Source of the DNA: Bacillota bacterium
GTDB taxonomy: Bacteria > Bacillota > Clostridia > Lutisporales > Lutisporaceae
Reading direction: 5' to 3'
NCBI GenBank assembly: GCA_023230985.1
Contig: JALNWH010000049.1
Span: 1-13,628, forward strand
Length of the DNA: 13,628 bases
This document shows positions 1-6,979 of the stretch, one piece after another. The notes under the pieces are model-generated. The model was given only the letters and a program-made list of their open reading frames with translations. It ran no database searches and was not told the DNA's origin. The position numbers and the translations under genes are program-made. Every line of letters starts with the position of its first letter. Within the stretch, counting starts at the first letter, position 1.

Positions 1-1766
1 TAGGAAGACCTATAAACTTTCACTCTTATGTATCAGGGGTAGCAGGTCCTGATATTGCAGTTATGTTTGCAGAAGAAGGAGTAAATGGAGCCCATCAAGA
101 CCCCCAGTACAATGTTTTATATAGAAATGTTAATATGATTAGAAGCTTTGTTGATGCATGTGAAGCAAAGAAAGTCATGGTTTGGGCAGACATGTTGCAA
201 ATAGACGGAGCGCATAATGCAAATGCTACCGCTATGAAAGCCTGGAAAGTCATGCCTGAACTTATGGTGCAGCATGCTATAAACTCCGCTTTTTCTAGAA
301 AAATTGGTATGAAACCTGAAAATATAGCTTTATCAACTGTACCGCCGACAGGTACACCTGCACCATGTATGAGATTGGATTTACCCTATGCGGTAGCACT
401 TAGAGATTTCTTTAGTGAATACAAAATGAGAGCGCAACAAAACACTAAATATATGGAATCTGATGCAAAAGAAGCTACAGTTACTCATACCCTCAATATG
501 ATAGTTTCCAGACTTACAAGTGCTGATATTCAATCCACTATAACTCCTGACGAAGGAAGAAATGTGCCGTGGCATTATTACAATATCGCTGCTTGTGATA
601 CCGCTAAACAAGCTTTAAACGGTATGGATGGCTTGAGAGAAATGGTTAAAATAGATAGAGATGGCATCTTGGGTGAAGATGTTAGAGAGATAAAAGAAAG
701 AGCAGTACTTTTCATGGAAGAAATCCTCGAAGTTGGCGGATACTTCAAGGCTGTTGAAGATGGTTTCTTTATTGATAGCGGCAACTATCCTGAAAGAAAT
801 GGTGATGGTATACCAAGACAGATAGATGGCGGTGTTGGTGTTGGTATGATATTTGAAAGAGATGAGGACTACTTCGCACCCGTATCTGTTCACTATGGAT
901 ATAATTGTATACCTGAAGGATTAGAAAAGGCATCTGATGCAATAGGTGGAGATACCTTTGAAAACCCGTCTAAAATTGTTTATATTGATGAATTAGATGA
1001 GTTAGACAATGTAAATGTAAGGTTAGAAGAATTAGAAAAATACTATGATACCAATATTGTAAAACCTGAAGTTGAATGGAGAGCGGACGGTGTTGTAGCT
1101 ATTACAATATTCTTACCTTTGGACGAAAGAACAGCTGAATTTGCCGCAATCAAATGCGGAGAAAACATGGGATTAGAGGATGTTACAGTAATTCATAAGA
1201 ACGTTATGCATCCTGCAGAAGGTACTTTAGTTGAAATAAAGGGCAAAGTAAAATTTGATATCAATGTTGATGAACTAGTAATACCCGAAAAAGAACCTGT
1301 ACTATCCGAAGAAGAAGTACGAAATGCTATTGCAGAAGAACCTCTGTTTGTAGTCGCTGCCACAGTTGGAGAAGACGAACACTCTGTAGGACTAAAAGAA
1401 ACTTTGGATATAAAACACGGCGGTATTGAAGGTTTCGGAGTTAAATATCTATATTTAGGGACTTCCTGTCCGGTTGAAAAGCTTGTTGATGCGGCAATAG
1501 AAACAAAAGCAGATGCCATACTTGCAAGTACGATTATCACTCATGACGATGTTCATATTAAAAATATGAAGAAAATTCATGAACTATGTGTTGAAAAAGG
1601 TATCAGGGACAAAATTATACTGGCAGTCGGCGGTACTCAAGTAACAAATGAAATAGCAAAAGAAGCAGGTATGGATGTAGGTTTTGGACGAGGTACACAT
1701 GGAATAGAAGTAGCTAGCTACCTTGTTAAAAAGAGAAGGGAAGCAAAAGAAGGAAATGAAAATTGA
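1..1766 (+). CDS. oraE: D-ornithine 4,5-aminomutase, large subunit OraE (5'-truncated)
   Basis: The frame is open from base 3, upstream of the first ATG at 63, so the gene enters from outside the window; 587 codons are present and roughly the first fifth of the protein is missing. The family converts D-ornithine to (2R,4S)-2,4-diaminopentanoate in the cytoplasm, using adenosylcobalamin and PLP with the small subunit OraS. The visible part begins within the TIM-barrel region (GRPINFHSYVSG, then AEEGVNGAHQDPQYN). A B12-binding Rossmann domain occupies the C-terminal third. It carries the DxHxxG motif as DEHSVG, with the cobalt-ligand His codon at 1380-1382, and a lysine 11 residues later (DIKHGG, codon 1413-1415). 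That spacing fits the PLP-imine lysine placed 11 residues after the ligand His in the known enzyme. Both cofactor residues are kept, so the protein looks functional. It overlaps the next gene by 11 bp, and the downstream racemase supplies its D-ornithine substrate. A lysine 5,6-aminomutase is the nearest alternative; the neighbouring orr argues for ornithine. Confidence 0.93.
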   Translation, partial: GRPINFHSYVSGVAGPDIAVMFAEEGVNGAHQDPQYNVLYRNVNMIRSFVDACEAKKVMVWADMLQIDGAHNANATAMKAWKVMPELMVQHAINSAFSRKIGMKPENIALSTVPPTGTPAPCMRLDLPYAVALRDFFSEYKMRAQQNTKYMESDAKEATVTHTLNMIVSRLTSADIQSTITPDEGRNVPWHYYNIAACDTAKQALNGMDGLREMVKIDRDGILGEDVREIKERAVLFMEEILEVGGYFKAVEDGFFIDSGNYPERNGDGIPRQIDGGVGVGMIFERDEDYFAPVSVHYGYNCIPEGLEKASDAIGGDTFENPSKIVYIDELDELDNVNVRLEELEKYYDTNIVKPEVEWRADGVVAITIFLPLDERTAEFAAIKCGENMGLEDVTVIHKNVMHPAEGTLVEIKGKVKFDINVDELVIPEKEPVLSEEEVRNAIAEEPLFVVAATVGEDEHSVGLKETLDIKHGGIEGFGVKYLYLGTSCPVEKLVDAAIETKADAILASTIITHDDVHIKNMKKIHELCVEKGIRDKIILAVGGTQVTNEIAKEAGMDVGFGRGTHGIEVASYLVKKRREAKEGNEN

Positions 1767-3114
1767 TGTACTGGTTGCAGAGATAGGAAGTACTACCACT
1801 GTAGTAAATGCTTTCCATGGAATTGGGACTCCCTGCCCAAAGTTTATTGGGCAGGGGCAGGCCCCTACTTCCGTATTGGAAGGTGATGTTACTATAGGAC
1901 TAAAGGGAGCCGTTGAAAGCCTAAAAAAGCAGCTTGATGTCGATAGTATTGAATACTCGGAAATGCTTGCAACGAGCAGTGCAGCAGGTGGCTTAAGAAT
2001 GACCGTACACGGTTTAGTATACGATATGACTGTCAGGGCAGCAAGGGAAGCTGCACTAGGTGCCGGCGGTATAATTAAAATGGTTACTGCAGGCAAATTA
2101 AGAAGACTGGATTTAAAAAAGATAGTCGATATTAAACCGAATATAATATTAGTTGCCGGCGGTGTTGATTACGGTGAAAGAGAAACTGCTTTGGATAATA
2201 TGGAAAAGATAGTTTCTTTAAACCTTAATATACCTATTATTTATGCCGGTAATATAGAAAATTCAGATGAAGTCTCTTTAATATGCGAAGAAGCCGGTAT
2301 TAAACTTTATTTAGTTGATAATGTTTACCCACGAATAGATTTTTTGAATATTGAACCTACAAGAAAAGTCATTCAAGAAGTTTTTGAAGAACACATTATA
2401 CATGCATCCGGTATGACTACAGTCAGAGATATGGTTAACGGACCAATAATACCTACACCGGGGGCTGTTATGGAGGCAGCAAGACTGTTAAAAGAAAGCA
2501 TAGGCGATTTGGTTGTCTTTGATGTAGGCGGAGCCACAACAGACGTGCATTCAGTAACAGAAGGCTCCGAAGAAATAAATAAACTCTTGATAAGTCCCGA
2601 ACCCTATGCAAAAAGAACTGTTGAAGGCGATTTAGGTGTATTTATTAATCAAAAACATATAATTGAAAAAATAAACAGATCTGAATTGGAAGAAGAATTC
2701 GAAAATGTAGAAGAATTAGTAGCAAGTGCCAATCCCATTCCTGAAACTGAAATAGAAAAAAGGTTTATCGAAAGGCTCGCTAAAGAGGCGGTACTTATCT
2801 CTTTAGCAAGACATGCAGGTAGGCTAAGATATATTTACGGACCTTCCGGCAAAAAAACAATTGCTGAAGGTAAGGATTTATCAAATATCAAATATATAAT
2901 AGGAACAGGGGGAGCATTAACCCGTTTACCAAATAATATAACGGTTCTAAAAAGCGCTGCCGGACGGGGCAAAGGTTTGGAACTTTACCCCGGTAAAGAA
3001 GCTGAGATTTTAATAGATAAGTTTTATATTTTTGCTTCCTTGGGAGTTTTATCTAAAAAATACCCGGAGGAGGCCGTACTTCTCATGAAAAAAAGTATTG
3101 GATATGAAGATTAA
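1756..3114 (+). CDS. GlmL/MutL-family ATPase, probable ornithine aminomutase reactivase
   Basis: A protein of 452 residues in the ASKHA (actin/Hsp70-like) ATPase family typified by GlmL, which sits beside glutamate mutase and is thought to repair or maintain B12 enzymes. The N-terminus MKIDVLVAEIGSTTTVV holds the phosphate-1 loop (residues 8-15). The phosphate-2 motif VVFDVGGATTD has its aspartate near residue 256, and the adenosine motif IGTGGALTRLP begins near residue 382. I chose the ATG at 1756 because the family begins exactly there. A TTG at 1723 in the same frame would add 11 basic residues with no family match. The start overlaps the oraE stop by 11 bp, so translation is probably coupled; the nearby GAAGG at 1749-1753 is too close (2 nt) to be an ideal ribosome site. 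Position between oraE and orr suggests that it serves the ornithine aminomutase; this is inference from context. Residues 25-38 are encoded by an unusually GC-rich palindromic stretch. Confidence 0.88.
   Translation: MKIDVLVAEIGSTTTVVNAFHGIGTPCPKFIGQGQAPTSVLEGDVTIGLKGAVESLKKQLDVDSIEYSEMLATSSAAGGLRMTVHGLVYDMTVRAAREAALGAGGIIKMVTAGKLRRLDLKKIVDIKPNIILVAGGVDYGERETALDNMEKIVSLNLNIPIIYAGNIENSDEVSLICEEAGIKLYLVDNVYPRIDFLNIEPTRKVIQEVFEEHIIHASGMTTVRDMVNGPIIPTPGAVMEAARLLKESIGDLVVFDVGGATTDVHSVTEGSEEINKLLISPEPYAKRTVEGDLGVFINQKHIIEKINRSELEEEFENVEELVASANPIPETEIEKRFIERLAKEAVLISLARHAGRLRYIYGPSGKKTIAEGKDLSNIKYIIGTGGALTRLPNNITVLKSAAGRGKGLELYPGKEAEILIDKFYIFASLGVLSKKYPEEAVLLMKKSIGYED
1831..1866 (+). repeat. GC-rich nested inverted repeats inside the reactivase gene
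   Basis: CCCTGCCC at 1831-1838 pairs perfectly with GGGCAGGG at 1849-1856 around a 10-nt AT-rich loop. It overlaps a second near-palindrome, AGGGGC-AG-GCCCCT, at 1853-1866. The stretch is far richer in G+C than the flanking code and encodes residues 26-37 (PCPKFIGQGQAP). It stays in frame, and the FIGQGQAPTSVLEGDV part looks like normal family sequence. Confidence 0.6.
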
Positions 3115-3137
3115 TAATGGATGTTAGGAGGGGAAAA

Positions 3138-4199
3138 ATGTCATATCCTTCTCTAAAAATTGATGTCAAAAAGCTGGAGCATAATACAAGAATACTTGTA
3201 GATAGGTGTGCAAAACATAATATAAGTGTGGCGGCAGTTTCAAAAGTTTTTTGTGCATTACCGGAATTAGTTGAAGCAATGATTCGAGGCGGTGCTTCTT
3301 ATATAGCAGAATCCAGAATAGAAAATTTGAAAAAGATAGAGCACTTGAATATACCAAAAATTCTACTAAGAATCCCCATGCTTTCAAATGTTGATGACGT
3401 AATCAAATATGCAGATATAAGCTTAAACTCTGAATACACAGTTATTAAAGCCTTATCCGAAGCCGCATTGAAACACGGTATGACACATGATATCATTTTG
3501 ATGGTTGATTTAGGTGATTTGCGTGAAGGCGTATGGATGGATGATGCTGTAGAATTTGTTGATAAATTGATTGGCTTAAAGGGAATTAATCTTAAGGGTA
3601 TAGGGACAAATCTCACCTGTTACGGTGCAGTTATACCAAAGGTGGATAATTTATCAAAACTACTGGAAATTGCTAAAGCCATTGAAGATAAACATAGTAT
3701 TAAACTTGATATAATATCCGGTGGAAATTCAAGCAGCATATATCTTATTGATGATGGGAGCATACCCAAAGGTATCAATAATGTTAGGCTCGGTGAATCC
3801 ATTGTTTTAGGAAATGAAACTGCTTATGGCAATAGAATAAAAGACTCTTATAATGATTGTTTTGTCCTTTCAGCCGAAATAGTTGAGCTTAAAGAAAAAC
3901 CTTCAATTCCTATTGGCGAAATAGGAGTCGATGCATTCGGAGAAAAACCGGTATTTGAAGATAGAGGACTAAGAAAACGTGCAATTCTTGCAATTGGCAA
4001 GCAAGATGTTAAGGTTGACGGATTGATTCCCATGGATGATAGATTGATTGTATTAGGTGCCAGCAGTGATCATATGATAATTGATGTAACTGATAGTTCT
4101 ACGAAATATCAGGTTGGCGATCATATAGACTTTTTATTGGACTATGGTGCTTTACTTGCACTATCCACTTCAAAATACGTAAGCAAGAACATTATTTAA
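3138..4199 (+). CDS. orr: Ornithine racemase (PLP, alanine racemase fold)
   Basis: A 353-residue enzyme that interconverts L- and D-ornithine in the cytoplasm, providing the D-isomer used by D-ornithine aminomutase. The fold-type III PLP racemase signature is clear: VAAVSKVF with the Schiff-base lysine at residue 36, GGASYIAESRIENL after it, a GTNLTCYG segment, a phosphate-binding GGNSSSI loop and RLGESIVLGNETAYG near the C-terminal part. The ATG at 3138 is preceded by AGGAGG at 3126-3131 with a 6-nt gap. The frame is also open from an ATG at 3117, but that start would place this ribosome site inside the coding region, so 3138 is preferred. The gap to the reactivase stop is only 23 nt, consistent with one transcript, and a hairpin terminator follows. 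Related families include YhfX-type and amino acid racemases of other specificity; the link to oraE makes ornithine the best substrate. Confidence 0.92.
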   Translation: MSYPSLKIDVKKLEHNTRILVDRCAKHNISVAAVSKVFCALPELVEAMIRGGASYIAESRIENLKKIEHLNIPKILLRIPMLSNVDDVIKYADISLNSEYTVIKALSEAALKHGMTHDIILMVDLGDLREGVWMDDAVEFVDKLIGLKGINLKGIGTNLTCYGAVIPKVDNLSKLLEIAKAIEDKHSIKLDIISGGNSSSIYLIDDGSIPKGINNVRLGESIVLGNETAYGNRIKDSYNDCFVLSAEIVELKEKPSIPIGEIGVDAFGEKPVFEDRGLRKRAILAIGKQDVKVDGLIPMDDRLIVLGASSDHMIIDVTDSSTKYQVGDHIDFLLDYGALLALSTSKYVSKNII

Positions 4200-4218
4200 G
4201 AATCATTATATAGCTAAT

Positions 4219-4248
4219 AAAGATAGGGTACTAAAACTCCCTATCTTT
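4219..4248. terminator. Bidirectional hairpin between convergent genes
   Basis: AAAGATAGGG at 4219-4228 pairs perfectly with CCCTATCTTT at 4239-4248 around a 10-nt loop. It lies 20 nt after the orr stop and 24 nt from the stop of the convergent gene on the other strand. The T tracts are modest on both strands, but a symmetric stem in a short convergent gap is a standard shared terminator. Confidence 0.75.
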
Positions 4249-4272
4249 AATTAGTTATTGTTTTGATTTAAG

Positions 4273-5742
4273 TTATTTAAATAAACTTTCAATAACTTTT
4301 AAAAACCTGTTTTTTTCATTTATAACTGCCTCAACTTTTACAGCTTCACTTCCAGTTTTGTCATTGTTTTCGCTTAACCCCATACTTTTCTTTTCATCTG
4401 ATATTATATGGTCTGAAAATTTACCTTTTAAGAGAACTCCATCATTGAGTTTAAAAGTTCCCGGTTTCGATTTCATAAACTTTTCTTTAAACCTACTATC
4501 GTTTAAAGGCACTTTCCTTTCTATAATTGAATAGGTCTGATTATTGTGTTTGCAATTTTTATAATAATTGACCTTTGGTTCAACATCTATCAATTTCATA
4601 AGTTTGTTATCTAAATTTGAAATCTTTTCAGATAAAAAATCTATTCTATTAATGATACAATCAGTTTGATTCCCGCTTTCTTTTCCAAAGGCATACAGCT
4701 TGTTGTCAGATAAGGAAGTTGTATTTGTAATGCTAAACTGAAATTCCTTTACTTCAAAATTATCATTAATAATAAATATTTTCTCTTCTTTAATTAGCTC
4801 CCCTTTTCCGAGATTCTTTACTAATTCAATATATCTTAATTCTGCAATACTATAGTTATGAGACAATTTGGTTTCACTAAGCAAATCTTTACTTTGCAAA
4901 TCATAATTCCAGCTTTGCATTTTATAATCTGTTATACTCGTAATTTTTAGTACATAATCTTTTAGATCAAAATAAAATAAACCTATATTATTAGAAATAG
5001 TTATTTTGCTAGAATCTAACAACGAAAAGGGAGATTTAAGGTCATTATTTTTTTTAAAGATTAAGAAGGTCAAATTATTATTTTCAATAAAAAAGCATAC
5101 TAAGTATACTTCATTATAAACGGCCTGCATTTTAATTTTCAAACTGTTATTACAGTAAATATTTATTATTCTATTCTCATACCATTTTTCTATTGAAGAA
5201 TCATATATATAATGTTTTAAAACTATTTGATTATTGTTATTGGAAGTGCATATTAAATTAATGATATCATTCTTAACTAATATTTTGAAAGATTCACGGT
5301 TTACTTCCGTTGAAAATATTTTGCATACATTAATTATTTCCCATCTATCTTTTTTCCTGATAGCGTGAAAAATAGTGAAATAATCAATTAAGGGCATTTT
5401 ACCGTAAAAGAGAATATTAAAATTATCTTTAATGAAAAACATATCAATTAAAAAGACATGTGAAATATTAGTAAAGACAGGTATTTTATTCATATGCCAT
5501 CCGGAACCGTCATTTATAAAAAGAAGTATATCTTTGCTTAAAGCTTCACATAAAATACAAATAGTATCGTTTTCAGATACAGTGCAAATGAAGTTTTCAG
5601 AAACTTTGTTAACTAAGATTTTTTCTATTTTGGAATAATCAGTATCCGTTGAATTATAATATATAGCAGAATCTTTATAATAAAAATAAGTTTTAATACC
5701 TTTAGAATTAACTATGATATAATATGGGTGTTTTATATTCAT
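4273..5742 (-). CDS. Uncharacterised beta-propeller-like protein with C-terminal coiled coil
   Basis: I do not recognise a named family. The start ATG is taken at 5742 (489 residues) because AGGTGGT lies 10 nt before it on the minus strand; an upstream in-frame ATG at 5787 has no ribosome site and would add 15 residues. The N-terminal 290 residues show a regular pattern of hydrophobic beta strands ending in an aromatic turn: W82 (GSGWHMNKI), W134 (KDRWEII), W187 (IEKWYENRI), then weaker equivalents near 238 and 287, a spacing of 51-53 residues. This is what a beta-propeller with short blades would look like. Residues 364-385 form a coiled coil with a/d positions I364, I368, L371, I375, L378, L382 and L385. 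The last 100 residues are polar and probably disordered apart from a final amphipathic helix. No signal peptide or membrane segment is visible. It is very rich in Asn, Ile and Lys. It is divergent from the cysteine-rich gene at 5896; a shared role, possibly at the spore surface, is a guess. Confidence 0.7.
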   Translation of the reverse strand: MNIKHPYYIIVNSKGIKTYFYYKDSAIYYNSTDTDYSKIEKILVNKVSENFICTVSENDTICILCEALSKDILLFINDGSGWHMNKIPVFTNISHVFLIDMFFIKDNFNILFYGKMPLIDYFTIFHAIRKKDRWEIINVCKIFSTEVNRESFKILVKNDIINLICTSNNNNQIVLKHYIYDSSIEKWYENRIINIYCNNSLKIKMQAVYNEVYLVCFFIENNNLTFLIFKKNNDLKSPFSLLDSSKITISNNIGLFYFDLKDYVLKITSITDYKMQSWNYDLQSKDLLSETKLSHNYSIAELRYIELVKNLGKGELIKEEKIFIINDNFEVKEFQFSITNTTSLSDNKLYAFGKESGNQTDCIINRIDFLSEKISNLDNKLMKLIDVEPKVNYYKNCKHNNQTYSIIERKVPLNDSRFKEKFMKSKPGTFKLNDGVLLKGKFSDHIISDEKKSMGLSENNDKTGSEAVKVEAVINEKNRFLKVIESLFK

Positions 5743-5830
5743 ACCATTATCACCACCTATATTTAACTCTATAAATATATATGGCATTATAAAAGCTTTT
5801 ATGTTGCATATTAATTGTTAAAAGCATTAC

Positions 5831-5857
5831 ACATAATGTTCACCTAATCATATTATA
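5831..5857 (+). promoter_or_regulatory. Sigma-K-like promoter candidate for the cysteine-rich gene
   Basis: CATATTATA at 5849-5857 fits the sigma-K -10 pattern CATANNNTA, and an AC dinucleotide at 5831-5832 lies 16 nt upstream, as in the sigma-K -35. An overlapping TATACT at 5856-5861 has no good sigma-A -35 partner at the right distance. The consensus is short and AT-rich DNA gives chance matches, so this is tentative. Confidence 0.3.
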
Positions 5858-5895
5858 TACTATGAAGTAAAAATCAATAAGGTAGGTGTTAATAT

Positions 5896-6600
5896 ATGGC
5901 TTTGCCGGAAGTTCAATGTACCGGCTCACTCTTAATGAATGAAACAGAAGTATTTAAGGAATGTGTAAAAGTTAAAAAAGTATTCGATGAGTTTGTTTTG
6001 AGAGAGTGTATAGATGGTATTGAGTTTGAAACAGATGGTTGCCCAGAAAATTATAGTTCTGTTATAAATCCGATGCTTATATTGAGACATTGTAAAATTC
6101 TGAATCAACAAATTAGCGATGCCTCTATAAACAGTCAAAAGCGATTAAGATTTGCGGGAAAATGTTGTACTCAAGTATATGCTAAAGATGAAAATAACAA
6201 TATAATAAAGCTTAAAGTAAAGAGTATTCCTTCAGGAACAAAACTATCCAAGGGGCATAATGGAGAACTTTGTTTTAACTTTGGTGTAAAAAGAGTTTAT
6301 CCGGATGCTAACCAAGAAACGTTTGACAGGTTGGTACATTTTATAGAACAAGAAAACTTCGAATTACAATGTTTAGCAGAATCAATAATAGATGAGGAAA
6401 ATAACCAAGTGAACAACGGAGTATTAACCACCGGTCTAGGAATATTTGTAGCTATAAAATTTAGTGCGGAAGTACAGATATGCATACCTGTATTCGGCTA
6501 TTGTCAAATAACTGATGAATGTACAGATGATGATTTTTGTGATAGCTTCGAGTTGGAGGATATACCAAATTTCAATCCACCACAACTAGATGAAATATAG
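5896..6600 (+). CDS. Cysteine-rich protein of unknown function (possible spore-layer protein)
   Basis: A protein of 234 residues containing 13 cysteines, including C8, C23, C38, C49, C66, a CC pair in GKCCTQVYAKD, and four in the C-terminal stretch from QICIPVFGYC to FCDSF. No recognised metal-binding spacing such as CxxC pairs is seen, so disulfide cross-linking is as likely as metal binding. The N-terminal part has a FDEFVLRECIDGIEFE segment, the middle alternates short beta strands, and the tail is acidic (DECTDDDFCDSFELEDIP). There is no signal peptide or transmembrane helix. The ATG at 5896 follows an AGGTG ribosome site at 5884-5888. Clostridial proteins of this style, with cysteine-rich beta modules and a PVFGYC-like motif, are often annotated as hypothetical or spore-coat-like. 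I infer a spore-coat or exosporium role from cysteine content and the sigma-K-like promoter; I cannot assign a domain with confidence. Confidence 0.75.
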   Translation: MALPEVQCTGSLLMNETEVFKECVKVKKVFDEFVLRECIDGIEFETDGCPENYSSVINPMLILRHCKILNQQISDASINSQKRLRFAGKCCTQVYAKDENNNIIKLKVKSIPSGTKLSKGHNGELCFNFGVKRVYPDANQETFDRLVHFIEQENFELQCLAESIIDEENNQVNNGVLTTGLGIFVAIKFSAEVQICIPVFGYCQITDECTDDDFCDSFELEDIPNFNPPQLDEI

Positions 6601-6653
6601 TCTAGAATTTAGATAAAAATAAAAGAATAGCAAGTAATAAATGTAAGCAAAAT

Positions 6654-6677
6654 CTAATTAATTGTAAATGTAATTAG
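6654..6677. repeat. Short AT-rich inverted repeat
   Basis: CTAATTA at 6654-6660 and TAATTAG at 6671-6677 form a 7-bp stem with a 10-nt loop, 54 nt after the cysteine-rich gene. It contains only one G-C pair and has no T run, so it is a weak structure and could be chance in this AT-rich stretch. Confidence 0.3.
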
Positions 6678-6717
6678 TTAAATAATTATAATCACGGAAA
6701 GTATAGGAAATAAAATA

Positions 6718-6755
6718 ATTTATAAAAGGTTAGGTCACCCTAACCTTTTATAAAT
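6718..6755. terminator. Perfect 17-bp hairpin, probable terminator
   Basis: ATTTATAAAAGGTTAGG at 6718-6734 is the exact reverse complement of 6739-6755, separated by the 4-nt loop TCAC. The GC part is at the loop end (GGTTAGG/CCTAACC) and the outer arms end in AAAA/TTTT, so an A tract precedes and a T tract follows the strong part on either strand. That is the shape of a bidirectional intrinsic terminator. It is 118 nt beyond the cysteine-rich gene, the nearest upstream gene it could serve. Confidence 0.65.
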
Positions 6756-6809
6756 ATACATTAGTAAAAGTGGTAATCATAATATTAATATATCTTTTTT
6801 GTTAAAATA

Positions 6810-6838
6810 TAAACAGAATATATAAACTTGCATATAAT
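6810..6838 (+). promoter_or_regulatory. Candidate sigma-A promoter facing two palindromes
   Basis: A perfect TATAAT at 6833-6838 lies 17 nt after TAAACA (6810-6815), which matches four of six -35 bases. A transcript would begin near 6845, just before the palindromes at 6857-6886 and 6898-6921. AT-rich background makes the match only suggestive. Confidence 0.35.
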
Positions 6839-6856
6839 GCATTAGAACTATTCAGT

Positions 6857-6886
6857 ATTGTTGATACTCATATGAGTATCAACAAT
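6857..6886. repeat. Perfect 30-nt palindrome
   Basis: The left arm ATTGTTGATACTCAT (6857-6871) is followed directly by its exact reverse complement (6872-6886), with no spacer. As RNA it would fold into a 13-bp stem with a 4-nt loop. As DNA it is a symmetric site suited to a dimeric regulator. No T run follows, so it is a poor terminator on its own. Confidence 0.7.
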
Positions 6887-6897
6887 TTAATATAGAT

Positions 6898-6921
6898 AGG
6901 CACGGTATTAATACCGTGCCT
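6898..6921. repeat. Perfect 24-nt palindrome, possible terminator
   Basis: AGGCACGGTATT (6898-6909) is followed immediately by its exact reverse complement (6910-6921). The RNA would have a 10-bp GC-rich stem with loop TTAA, and on the + strand it is followed by TAAATATTTTAT, a broken T tract. It starts 11 nt after the 30-nt palindrome and ends 29 nt before the isc promoter -35, so it could end any transcript arriving from upstream. Confidence 0.6.
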
Positions 6922-6950
6922 TAAATATTTTATACCTACAAAAAAATAAA

Positions 6951-6979
6951 TTGACAGTCATAGTAAAAGGTGCTAATCT
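6951..6979 (+). promoter_or_regulatory. Promoter of the isc operon
   Basis: A consensus TTGACA at 6951-6956 is followed after 17 nt by TAATCT (6974-6979). The weak -10 is helped by an upstream TG at 6971-6972 (extended -10, TGCTAATCT). Transcription would start near 6986, leaving a leader of about 45 nt. A strong -35 with a weak -10 suits a regulated promoter, and an Rrf2 repressor bound near the start site would be expected, although I see no convincing operator. Confidence 0.6.

Noticed and set aside
1723..1755. TTG start at 1723 extending the reactivase by 11 residues
   Set aside because: The added residues (LKREGKQKKE) do not match the family N-terminus, which begins MKIDVLVAEIGSTT at 1756.
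1584..2096. 170-codon open frame on the minus strand across oraE and the reactivase
   Set aside because: It is antisense to two clearly conserved genes and shows no recognisable domain.
5432..5638. Small + strand open frame inside the minus-strand gene
   Set aside because: It has no ribosome site and no family features, and is the antisense shadow of the longer gene with repeat structure.
5743..5787. ATG at 5787 as start of the minus-strand propeller-like gene
   Set aside because: No ribosome site lies before it, whereas AGGTGGT precedes the ATG at 5742.
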